64,000 nt of DNA, taken from the NCBI GenBank assembly GCA_030603365.1, contig JAUVXV010000001.1:248001-312000 (forward strand), written 5' to 3'. The translations under genes were made by a program, and so were the position numbers. The notes under the pieces were generated by a model. It searched no databases and had not been told where the DNA came from. It worked only from the letters and a program-made list of their open reading frames with translations. Source of the stretch: Candidatus Heimdallarchaeota archaeon (GTDB taxonomy: Archaea; Asgardarchaeota; Heimdallarchaeia; Heimdallarchaeales; Heimdallarchaeaceae). Below are positions 33,792-41,964 of the stretch, piece by piece (within the stretch, counting starts at the first letter, position 1; each line of letters opens with the position of its first letter).

Positions 33792-34874
33792 ATGGAAAAA
33801 TATTCTATGTCTGGTATAGATTTATCTGAACGTTTCTTTTATGAAGTAGTTAAAAGTATGATAGAAACAGAATTTCCGGATTTAAAATATGCAGCTGCCC
33901 TTATTGGGCAAGGCTCAGAAGTATTAGGTTTGGATGATGAAATATCCAAAGATCATGATTGGGGAATACGTTTATTTCTATTTATAGAGGAATCAAAATA
34001 TGATTCTCTTAAGCAAACCATGGATGAACTGTTTAAAACGAGATTGCCTTATGATTTCCTAGGTTACTCCACAAATTGGGTATTTAATAAAGATAAAACT
34101 ATGAGACCCGAGCTAATAGAAGAAGGAGAAGTAAACCATCGAATTGGGATTTATTCAGTGAAATCTTATCTCAAAGAATATTTGGAGATTGAAACTTTGG
34201 ATCTCTCAGAGAAAGAATGGTTAGTTTTACCCGAACAAAAGCTATTGGAATTTACTTCTGGGAAGATTTTCTTTAATAACAATTTAGGCGAATTAACTGT
34301 GGCTAGATCCAAACTTCATTATTTTCCTGATAATGTGTGGAAATACAAGATTCTTTCACAATGGAATCATATCTCACAAGAAATCGCTTTTGTTGGAAGA
34401 ACAAGATTACTCGGTGATGAATTAGGAACAAGAATTGAAGCATCAAGATTGGTAAGATTACTTATAATAATGGCTTTCATTCTAAAGAGAAGATATGTGC
34501 CATATTCAAAGTGGTTAACAATAGTTTTTCAACAGTTGCCAATTGCGAAGAAATTGTATCCATTATTATTGGATATTATGAAGGAAACTGAAGGAGAAAA
34601 CAGAGAACAAAAACTGTGTGAAGCTTATTTACTAATCTTAGAAGAACAAAACAAACTAAAAATTTCACCAGAGATTGAAGGTAAAATGAAACCGTTCTTT
34701 ACCAGATCCATAATGGTAATTAATGTTGATGATATAATAACAGAATTAGAGAAAATCATAGAACCTCCTTTGAAAGATCTGAAACAATTAGGTTCGATTG
34801 ATCAATTTATAGACTGTACAGATATACAATGTAGCTCTAAACTAGCAAAAAATACTAAAGGATTTTTTGATTGA
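33792..34874 (+). CDS. DUF4037 nucleotidyltransferase-like protein
   Basis: The 360-residue protein begins SGIDLSERFFYEVVKSMIE and contains the family hallmark AALIGQGSEVLGLDDEISKDHDWGI, an active-site-like loop resembling nucleotidyltransferases (GS...D.D). The rest is helical with the conserved WKYKILSQWNHISQEIAFVG segment. The biochemical role of DUF4037 is not established. Its stop codon abuts the stop of the convergent tldD gene (34874 against 34875). Confidence 0.8.
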   Translation: MEKYSMSGIDLSERFFYEVVKSMIETEFPDLKYAAALIGQGSEVLGLDDEISKDHDWGIRLFLFIEESKYDSLKQTMDELFKTRLPYDFLGYSTNWVFNKDKTMRPELIEEGEVNHRIGIYSVKSYLKEYLEIETLDLSEKEWLVLPEQKLLEFTSGKIFFNNNLGELTVARSKLHYFPDNVWKYKILSQWNHISQEIAFVGRTRLLGDELGTRIEASRLVRLLIIMAFILKRRYVPYSKWLTIVFQQLPIAKKLYPLLLDIMKETEGENREQKLCEAYLLILEEQNKLKISPEIEGKMKPFFTRSIMVINVDDIITELEKIIEPPLKDLKQLGSIDQFIDCTDIQCSSKLAKNTKGFFD

Positions 34875-36347
34875 TTATTTCAAAATCCCTATACGTACAT
34901 TTTCAAATCTAGTAGGAGCAATTCCGTGCCCTACATACGCTGCTTGTCCTGGTTCTCCTTTTCCACAATTTGGAGTTCCAAAGGTTTTCCAGTGTTTTCT
35001 ATTACATATACCACTAACATTTCCCCAGAATTCCGGAGTAATCCCTTCATAGGTTGGATTCTTAATCATATCTGTCATCTCTCCATTTTCTATTCTCCAT
35101 CCTATTTCAGTACCAAACTGGAAATTCATTCTGATATCATCAATACTCCAACTTCTATTTGTTTCTAAGAAGTATCCATCTTTTGTATCTGCAATAAGTT
35201 CATCAAAATCCCAATCCCCAGGTTCCAGATTAACGTTTGTCATTCTTATAATTGGTATCCTATCATATCCCATGGCTCTAGCAGCACCTGAGCTTCTTTC
35301 AAGACCAATTGCCTTGGCAGTTTCTCTGGAAGATAGATATCCAGTAAATACACCTTTATCGACCAAGATATTTCTCTGAGCTTTGACACCTTCATGATCA
35401 TAGTAGAAAGTACCCAACCCTCCAGAAACTGTTGCATCAGCTACCATAGTTACTTGTTCATTGCCATACTTAAAATCAGTTCCAAGAAGATTAGTGGTTA
35501 GAAAACTTGTTCCTGCATATGCTGCCTCATAACCCATTGCTCTATCTAATTCAGTAGGATGACCACAGCTTTCGTGAACTTGAAGAGCTAATTGAGAATG
35601 ACCTAGAATAATTGTTGAATTTCCACTAGGCATTTTTTTAGCTGTGAGTAACTCTATAGCTTCTTTAGCTGCTTTTTCAGATGCTTCTATGAGTTGAAGA
35701 CCTTCAAAATACTCATAACCTTCAGTATGAAAGTCACCCCTGAAACTCGCAGGAAGACTTCTAGTTTGAGCTTCTCCACCATCTACAGCTGTAGAAGATA
35801 CACCACCTCCACACCAAGTAATTGTTTGATTAATTTTGGTTCCTTCTGTAGTGTGCAAGATCATGTGGTCTTTTCGACTAACATAGTGACTTGTAGCTAC
35901 CTTAATTTTATCAGAAAAAGCTTTGGCTCTTCTAGAACTTTCTTCCAAGATTTCTATCTTCTCTTTTAATTCAACATCAAAAGGATCCTTTTTCATGGGG
36001 GTAGAAACCTTATCCTCATAAATTGGTTCTTCTGCAAACTCTATGTCAAACTTTTTCACCATTGATGATGCTTTAGCAATCTTAACAGCTTGTTTTGCTA
36101 ATTCAGTAACTGAGTTTCTAGTTAGTTCATTTGTACTAGCAAACCCCCAACTTTTGTTAACCAAACATCTTATCCCTATCCCTCTTTTATCAACTCTGTT
36201 AAGTCTTTCAAGTGAGTTATTTTTAAAAGAAATATCTTCCATAAAGGTATGCATGAACTTTACATCAGCATATTGTGCTCCCTCTTTCTCTGAACATTTT
36301 ATTCCATAAGAAACTAGGTCTTCTAAATTCTCTACTTTATCTTGCAT
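34875..36347 (-). CDS. tldD: TldD metallopeptidase
   Basis: This is a 490-residue zinc peptidase that acts as a heterodimer with TldE on unfolded or modified peptides. The metal motif is HSQLALQVHESCGHPTELD (HExxxH). The family sequences YEAAYAGTSFL, GGLGTFYYDHEGVKAQ and LSSRETAKAIGLERSSGAAR are present. The TldE partner is encoded 19 kb away at 54982-56343, rather than adjacent as in many archaea. The gene is convergent with, and abuts, the DUF4037 gene. Confidence 0.93.
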   Translation of the reverse strand: MQDKVENLEDLVSYGIKCSEKEGAQYADVKFMHTFMEDISFKNNSLERLNRVDKRGIGIRCLVNKSWGFASTNELTRNSVTELAKQAVKIAKASSMVKKFDIEFAEEPIYEDKVSTPMKKDPFDVELKEKIEILEESSRRAKAFSDKIKVATSHYVSRKDHMILHTTEGTKINQTITWCGGGVSSTAVDGGEAQTRSLPASFRGDFHTEGYEYFEGLQLIEASEKAAKEAIELLTAKKMPSGNSTIILGHSQLALQVHESCGHPTELDRAMGYEAAYAGTSFLTTNLLGTDFKYGNEQVTMVADATVSGGLGTFYYDHEGVKAQRNILVDKGVFTGYLSSRETAKAIGLERSSGAARAMGYDRIPIIRMTNVNLEPGDWDFDELIADTKDGYFLETNRSWSIDDIRMNFQFGTEIGWRIENGEMTDMIKNPTYEGITPEFWGNVSGICNRKHWKTFGTPNCGKGEPGQAAYVGHGIAPTRFENVRIGILK

Positions 36348-36404
36348 AAGTGCTCTTTTTTCTTCTTGTTATAAATACTTTCTACAAAATTAGTAGGTGG
36401 TTAC

Positions 36405-37292
36405 TTAAAAATCGAGAATTTCACTTATTTCTTCTAAACCCGGTATTCGTTTTTTCTTTGAAGAAAACAACCCTCGAATTTTGATTGTTTCACCTATATT
36501 TAGACTCTTATCATCAGAAATCAATTCAAGGCCTATTTTTGCAGTCTTCAACTCTTCTCTGAAATACTTGTTTTTTATCAGAGTATGAATGGGATCAATC
36601 AGAATTCGAAGAACCTCAATAGAGTTTAATATTTCATCCATTACTATCGGTGGTTTAAGGTATAAGACATTCAGAATAATCCCGTTTTCGATATTACTTA
36701 TAACTTCTAGAGAGTTTAGTAACTCTCGTTCTAGTTTTGATATGTTTCGTTCTGTAGGAGGAATTTCTTCTTCAAAGAAATAAGTGACCATTTCTTCAAG
36801 AACTTCACAGCACCTACTCTCTTCAATCTGATAACCTATTTCTTTAGAATAGTATTTATTATCAGTTGATCCAGAGTCATTATCTTCAGAAAGATAGCTT
36901 ACTTCTTGTACTAACTTGTAAAGTGTATGATAGATAGAAGATATTTTATTTATTAATTTTGCATTTTCACGATGATTCTGCGCTAATTTATGCGTAAGAT
37001 CATTTATTTTCTCCAAATGTGTTGATATTTGTTCAAATTCATAGGGAGATATTTTATCATCTTCAAGCATTGAGTCAATTTGCCACCCATAATTTGTACA
37101 TTCTAGAACAATATCTTCTAAGTCCTTCAATGCCTTAGATTCATCCAAAGGGAGTGAAAAATTCTCTTCTCTAAAACTCTTAGCAATTGCCTTCATTTGT
37201 TTGAGTTTTTCTAGCCTTTCTCTCAAAGGAATGCTAAGAGGATACTCGCTGTTCATATAATTTCCTACTCTACTACCATATAGAAAAGGCAT
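36405..37292 (-). CDS. Unknown helical coiled-coil protein
   Basis: The 295-residue soluble protein of no recognised family is predicted to be almost entirely helical, with long amphipathic segments (LRERLEKLKQMKAIAKSF, HLEKINDLTHKLAQNHRENA) typical of coiled coils. The C-terminal 50 residues look beta-rich (KIGLELISDDKSLNIGETIK). No membrane or metal-binding motif was seen. It lies between tldD and an M20 peptidase on the same strand, 57 bases upstream of tldD. Confidence 0.5.
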   Translation of the reverse strand: MPFLYGSRVGNYMNSEYPLSIPLRERLEKLKQMKAIAKSFREENFSLPLDESKALKDLEDIVLECTNYGWQIDSMLEDDKISPYEFEQISTHLEKINDLTHKLAQNHRENAKLINKISSIYHTLYKLVQEVSYLSEDNDSGSTDNKYYSKEIGYQIEESRCCEVLEEMVTYFFEEEIPPTERNISKLERELLNSLEVISNIENGIILNVLYLKPPIVMDEILNSIEVLRILIDPIHTLIKNKYFREELKTAKIGLELISDDKSLNIGETIKIRGLFSSKKKRIPGLEEISEILDF

Positions 37293-37338
37293 TCCAAATC
37301 ATTAAAACATTTGCATTTTCAAAAATAGAGAAAAAGGT

Positions 37339-38496
37339 TTACTCCTTTTTCAACGAGTAAGTTTCTATTAAGGTATCATAAACCAGATTTGCATAATCTA
37401 TTACTTCTTGTTTTTCAGTGAATTCATCTGTAACATGTAGCTGATCAAGTTTTCCTGGCCCCATTATAACAAACGGAGTATTATATTCAGGAATTAACAT
37501 TGCTCCATCTGTTCCATAATTTAAACCAATGATTTTTTCCTTGCCAATTTCAAATGCCTTCTGTTTTAGAGTTTTCACAACTTCATCTTCTCTACTTAAT
37601 TCTAATGCAGGAATTTCATGTATAATCTCAATCTCAGCTCTTGCAGGGCCTTCAAAATTATATTCATCTATAATTTCCAAAATCTTACGTTTGACTCCTT
37701 CACGTAGATTGTCTGCTACAAGCCTGTAATCACATCTGAATTCACAATATTCAGGTACTACATTAATCAGAGTTCCACCTGAAATTTTTCCAATATTAAG
37801 TGTTGATTTTCCTAGAACTTCATGACTGAACTCTGGAACTGCTTCTTTCATTTTTGGGATAAGACTAGCAGCTCCTTCAATGGCACTAATTCCTAAATGT
37901 GGTGTTGAACCATGTGCTGATTTTCCAAAGACTTTAACTTTAATCCATAGGGTTCCTTTTTCAGCTATCCCCACTTGTAATTCAGTTGGTTCTCCAACAA
38001 GAACAAATTCACATCCTTCCATTATGCCATCCTGTTTTGCTGCTAGAGAGCCATCCATTCCAATTTCCTCATCTGATGTTCCTAAGAAAAGTATCTTCTT
38101 ATTCAGTTTGATTTTATTTTCTTTTAATGCAATAAGAACTGCGATAAAAGCAGCAACCGCTCCTTTCATATCTGTTGAACCTCTCCCATAAATCATCCCA
38201 TTATGTTCTTCAGCTGCAAAAGGCGGATATTTCCATCTTGTTTCATCCCCCGCGGGGACTGTATCTAAATGACCTGTTAATATGATTGTAATTCTTCCTT
38301 CTCCATAGGATGCTATAACATTTGCTTTCCCCTCTGCATACTCTTGAATCTTAGTTTCAATTCCAAATTTCTCAAAAATATTTTTGATATACTCTACTGC
38401 ATCAAGTGTCTTACCAGGAGGATTTTCTGTTTTAATTTTAATTAGATTCTTCAATATAGGTATAACATCTTCTTCGGTAATTTTCATATCTCTCAT
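37339..38496 (-). CDS. M20 family metallopeptidase (ArgE/DapE-like deacylase)
   Basis: This is a 385-residue di-zinc hydrolase. Metal ligands are in LTGHLDTVPAGDETRW (HxD), GRGSTDMKGAVAAFIA (second Asp), the catalytic base pair in GTSDEEIGMDGS (EE) and the late LHVTDEF histidine. The middle lid domain includes KVFGKSAHGSTPHLG. Family members cleave N-acyl amino acids or succinyl-diaminopimelate. The specific substrate, perhaps in arginine or lysine synthesis, is not readable. It is divergent from the wHTH gene at 38609. Confidence 0.87.
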   Translation of the reverse strand: MRDMKITEEDVIPILKNLIKIKTENPPGKTLDAVEYIKNIFEKFGIETKIQEYAEGKANVIASYGEGRITIILTGHLDTVPAGDETRWKYPPFAAEEHNGMIYGRGSTDMKGAVAAFIAVLIALKENKIKLNKKILFLGTSDEEIGMDGSLAAKQDGIMEGCEFVLVGEPTELQVGIAEKGTLWIKVKVFGKSAHGSTPHLGISAIEGAASLIPKMKEAVPEFSHEVLGKSTLNIGKISGGTLINVVPEYCEFRCDYRLVADNLREGVKRKILEIIDEYNFEGPARAEIEIIHEIPALELSREDEVVKTLKQKAFEIGKEKIIGLNYGTDGAMLIPEYNTPFVIMGPGKLDQLHVTDEFTEKQEVIDYANLVYDTLIETYSLKKE

Positions 38497-38608
38497 ATCT
38501 GTTTTGACTTAATATGTTTTTAACTTTTCAGTTAAAATAAGATTCTTCCCCTCCAACAAAGATTTTTTGTAGTTAATAAAGAATAGAATACTAGGAATTG
38601 ATGGTTAT

Positions 38609-39598
38609 ATGGAAGATCAAAAGGAGATAAGAAACTACCTTTCTGATTCGACAAGAAGGATGGTTTTATCACAAATCATATCTTTTTCAAAAACTGTTTC
38701 TGCATCTGAATTACTAGAGAAATTACCAATTACAAACAGAAGCACACTCTACAATATTCTAGACCGCTTAACTGAATTAAAGCTCATAAAGAGACAAGAA
38801 GTAAAATTTGGTGGTTCTGATAGAGTTTTTTACTCACCAAACCATGATTTAATCTCTAGTGACTTCTTCAGAAGCTTGTTACAAGAATTTAGAGATCTTG
38901 AGAAACCGTCAATTATGAATTTAGAGTTTAAGTACTCTTGGAGTGATTTTCCTGAGTGTTTAATAATGGGAGATACATTACGACTATCTATTGTTTATGG
39001 TTCTTGGATGACAGAAGCAGCAAGTACAATTGATGCTCTTTATGTTCCGGAAATTTCTCAGATGCTATCATATTGGGCTAATAAAATCAAAAAAATACCA
39101 ATTGAAAATGTTTTGATAGATTCTCTATTGGATTATCAAGCGAGTCATGCGAAGAATGAAAATTTGTTGGTAATTGGTTCTGGAGCAGTCAATAGGATTA
39201 CCTCTGAGATCATGAGTTTATATGATGAAAATCTACCTATCAAGTTCCTAACTCCTTCAAGCAAGAATATTTACAGCAAACTAACTGATGTAACTTATAG
39301 CGAAGAATCACAAATAGGATTGTTAACTGGTATTATTGCACTATTACCCAACCCATGGGATAAATCGAAGGTTGTAATCTTATGTGCAGGTTCAAAAAAT
39401 GTTGGAACTCAGGCATCTTTGAAGGTTCTTCTTGATGATATTATATCCTGTATTCAAATGAAAGACAAAATTCTTGTAAACCATAGCAAATTCTCTGAAA
39501 TTCCTATAAGAATACTAAAAGCTGAAGGAAAAGAACTTCTAACAAAAATGATTCAGCAAAAAAGTCCAAAGATTCAAGATTATGAGTTCATAGAATAA
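38609..39598 (+). CDS. Winged-helix protein with S-layer-domain-like C-terminal part
   Basis: Residues 1-80 form an ArsR/MarR-like winged helix (YLSDSTRRMVLSQIIS, SASELLEKLPITNRSTLYNI, then LDRLTELKLIKRQEV). The remaining 240 residues contain ENLLVIGSGAVNRITSEIM and ALLPNPWDKSKVVILCAGS. These resemble a segment found in archaeal S-layer and cell-surface proteins of Thermococcales type. No signal peptide or TM is present, so this would be a cytoplasmic use of that module, possibly as a ligand sensor. The second assignment is an inference from pattern memory. Confidence 0.6.
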   Translation: MEDQKEIRNYLSDSTRRMVLSQIISFSKTVSASELLEKLPITNRSTLYNILDRLTELKLIKRQEVKFGGSDRVFYSPNHDLISSDFFRSLLQEFRDLEKPSIMNLEFKYSWSDFPECLIMGDTLRLSIVYGSWMTEAASTIDALYVPEISQMLSYWANKIKKIPIENVLIDSLLDYQASHAKNENLLVIGSGAVNRITSEIMSLYDENLPIKFLTPSSKNIYSKLTDVTYSEESQIGLLTGIIALLPNPWDKSKVVILCAGSKNVGTQASLKVLLDDIISCIQMKDKILVNHSKFSEIPIRILKAEGKELLTKMIQQKSPKIQDYEFIE

Positions 39599-39605
39599 AA
39601 AGAAT

Positions 39606-40007
39606 TTATTCTTTTTCAACTGTTACCTCAAGAGGTTCCAAATTGTTCTCTACCATTCTCCTTCATACTCAATCTGTTCAGAAAGGTTAGGGAGTTTGAC
39701 TATGCCTTATGTTGAATTAATCTACTACTTGTTTAAGAAAAACTGATGGAAATTCAGGAAATTCGTTTCCCAATTCTCTTGTATGCCCAGCATAATTTCT
39801 ACCAATCCCCACTATTTTTGAAGGTATGATGGGCGTAAGTATCTTTATTTCATCAACTTTTATACCTTTGGATGAGATGTCAATTTTCTCTGAAGTGTTT
39901 TTCATAACTTCAGATATTTCAGAAAAGATTTCAAATACTTTTTTTTCAGATTTTTCATAAATTGCATTGCAAATCCTATCTTCAAACAAAATCCTACCTA
40001 TAGGCAT
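39606..40007 (-). pseudogene. Decayed fumarylacetoacetate hydrolase (FAH) family gene
   Basis: The first 92 codons from ATG 40007 are a normal FAH N-terminus, including PSKIVGIGRNYAGHTRELGN and FPSVFLK. A TAA then stops the frame at 39717-39719. Beyond it, one base out of frame, the next family segment is still legible (GIVKLPNLSEQIEYEGE, about 39654-39704). After that about 150 residues, including the metal-binding core, are missing. The original frame resumes with a C-terminal-like ENNLEPLEVTVEKE and stop at 39606-39608. So one frameshift, a stop and a large internal deletion are visible. It lies 6 bases after the MFS gene and was probably its operon partner. Confidence 0.85.
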
Positions 40008-40013
40008 ATTGCA

Positions 40014-41666
40014 TCACTCTGTTGCGGGAATTTTATCTAAATTTAGTAATTTAAAATTCTTAGGTCTAAAGAATAAATACATTAAGATTCCCACTGCAAT
40101 AAGTACAGCAGCAATAAAGAATACAACTATCGTAGCGTATGAATCACGCTCTATAGCTGATCCTAAATAGATAAAGAAATATGATATTGGTTTAAAGACA
40201 AAGAATGTGAGAACTCCTAAACCAGATAGGAACAATGATGAAATGCCTATGATGCTGGATCTCTTTCTTTTATGCAATCTTACAATTTTACCTATGAATA
40301 AGTAACAAATAATCCCCAATGAGATTAGGAAAATTATTGTGTAAGCCATTATGACTTTTATATTTGATGAAGTTAAATCAGCTTTGTCTACTGCCAAAGC
40401 ATCTGTTATAGGACCTGTGATGATGGTCCCACCCATACCCCACGATAAATAAAACGTGGCGTTGTAGTAACCCATCATTTTACCTCTATCTTTTAATGGA
40501 ACTACGCGGTTTACCATAGAATATGCAGTTGTCTGGATCCACACTCTGGATGTTCCCTTTAATGCCATATAAGCAAAGAAAATTATGATATGTGGAGCAA
40601 ATGGTAAAGCTATAGTTCCAACAAAAGCAAACAAAAACCCTATGAGCAACATTTTTGAATCGCCAAATCGAGTTGTCAAGAACCCTATAACCAAACCTGC
40701 GATAATCATTGCTATACTGCTTGTATTTCTTAATTGTGCAACAACTATATCTGAAGCATTGAACGTGGTTGGAAGTCTTACATAGATTTGTATCATTTGA
40801 TTTATGCTATTCCCACCGATGTTTACAATCGCTAGAACAATAAGAAACCAAATGAAAAGCTTCGTAGGCCAATCTGTTTTACCTTTTTTGCTTTCTTTAT
40901 GTATATTTCTTAGTTCATTTTTGTTCTCCTTTTCATCTATTTCCGTAAAGTAATCATCATCTAAATCAACATAAGATTCAGGTATCAGGAAGAGAGCAAA
41001 CATGCTGAAAATCATTAACCCTGAAGAAATATAAAACAAATCTCCCAACCAAAAACCAAAACCATCCTGGTATAAGAACCCACTAGCTGTGACACCAATA
41101 ATATTTCCAATACCTCCAACAAATTGCAAAAGACCCATTGTTCTACTTCGTTCTGAATCTCTTGTTAAATCAGCAATTAATGCTGTCCATCCAAGATTAC
41201 TACTGCTCCATCCTGCTTCTATGATTGTAAAACCAAATATTATAACATAGGCAGATACTCGCAAAATACTAGGTATTAACTCATTATCAAATGTAATTAT
41301 GTACTGTGCTAAATTTGTTAGATCTGTTTGAGAAAAAAGGACTTCACTGATATGACCAACACCAACATTCCCCTTATTGATGTTATTATGGATCCAAAAT
41401 ACGATTAGATAACCTATTGCTGCAAAAATCTCCCCAAATACAATTAACAATCTTCTCTTTTTGAATTTATCAGAAATTCTCCCCCATATTGTGGACTGTG
41501 CAACAATATTAGCCACCATTGGCAATGTCGCAAACAATGTCATTTCCGTGTATGAAACTCCTAAAAATTCCCAAAGATATATACTTAGAAAGAAATAAAA
41601 TATCCCTCTTCTGAGTTGAGCTAGAATTTGAAAAATCGACAAACTCGCAAAATGTTTCTTCTTCAT
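40014..41666 (-). CDS. Major facilitator superfamily transporter (large, 12+ TM)
   Basis: This is a 550-residue MFS permease. The TM2-TM3 signature reads IWGRISDKFKKRRLL, and the matching loop in the second half is VIGFLTTRFGDSKML. A charged cytoplasmic loop (DLDDDYFTEIDEKENKNELR) separates the two six-helix halves, and two extra hydrophobic helices follow at the C-terminus. The decayed FAH-family gene directly downstream hints at an ancestral role in uptake of an aromatic or oxo-acid, but this is speculative. Confidence 0.82.
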   Translation of the reverse strand: MKKKHFASLSIFQILAQLRRGIFYFFLSIYLWEFLGVSYTEMTLFATLPMVANIVAQSTIWGRISDKFKKRRLLIVFGEIFAAIGYLIVFWIHNNINKGNVGVGHISEVLFSQTDLTNLAQYIITFDNELIPSILRVSAYVIIFGFTIIEAGWSSSNLGWTALIADLTRDSERSRTMGLLQFVGGIGNIIGVTASGFLYQDGFGFWLGDLFYISSGLMIFSMFALFLIPESYVDLDDDYFTEIDEKENKNELRNIHKESKKGKTDWPTKLFIWFLIVLAIVNIGGNSINQMIQIYVRLPTTFNASDIVVAQLRNTSSIAMIIAGLVIGFLTTRFGDSKMLLIGFLFAFVGTIALPFAPHIIIFFAYMALKGTSRVWIQTTAYSMVNRVVPLKDRGKMMGYYNATFYLSWGMGGTIITGPITDALAVDKADLTSSNIKVIMAYTIIFLISLGIICYLFIGKIVRLHKRKRSSIIGISSLFLSGLGVLTFFVFKPISYFFIYLGSAIERDSYATIVVFFIAAVLIAVGILMYLFFRPKNFKLLNLDKIPATE

Positions 41667-41820
41667 CTTCTAAATCTCCATTCGTGATGGAACTATATTA
41701 TACTTTTAGAGTTCTGTTTCAAAAAAAATCGAAACGGAATATTAAGCTTATGATAGGTTCTCTTCTTCTTGTATTTATATTTAAGATAATTATGTATTAG
41801 TTTTCTGCTTATTAAAAAAT

Positions 41821-41945
41821 CTTTTATAGTTTTCTGCTACAATACAGTTGAGGACAATGTTAGGTGAATATGAAACAATTATATAGCGGTTTTTTTAAGT
41901 CCCTACTGTTAAGTAGAAACGCTGTCCTCTTGAGAAATTTGAACA
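41821..41945 (+). promoter_or_regulatory. thrS promoter and structured 5' leader
   Basis: The 298-base gap before thrS ends in this element. A TATA-like CTTTTATAGT (41821-41830) predicts a start at about 41850, exactly where GAGGACA (41850-41856) begins. That segment pairs with TGTCCTC (41923-41929), enclosing a second hairpin CTACT/AGTAG (41903-41907 with 41912-41916) and a T run (GGTTTTTTTTAAG). The leader also holds a nine-codon reading frame from the ATG at 41857. No bacterial T-box sequence was found. The first 150 bases of the gap show only AT-rich sequence. Confidence 0.45.
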
Positions 41946-41964
41946 GATTTTTACAGGTGATTAT

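Noticed and set aside
41667..41964. Bacterial T-box riboswitch before the bacterial-type thrS
   Set aside because: The conserved AGGGTGG T-box sequence and a matching terminator/antiterminator pair are absent.
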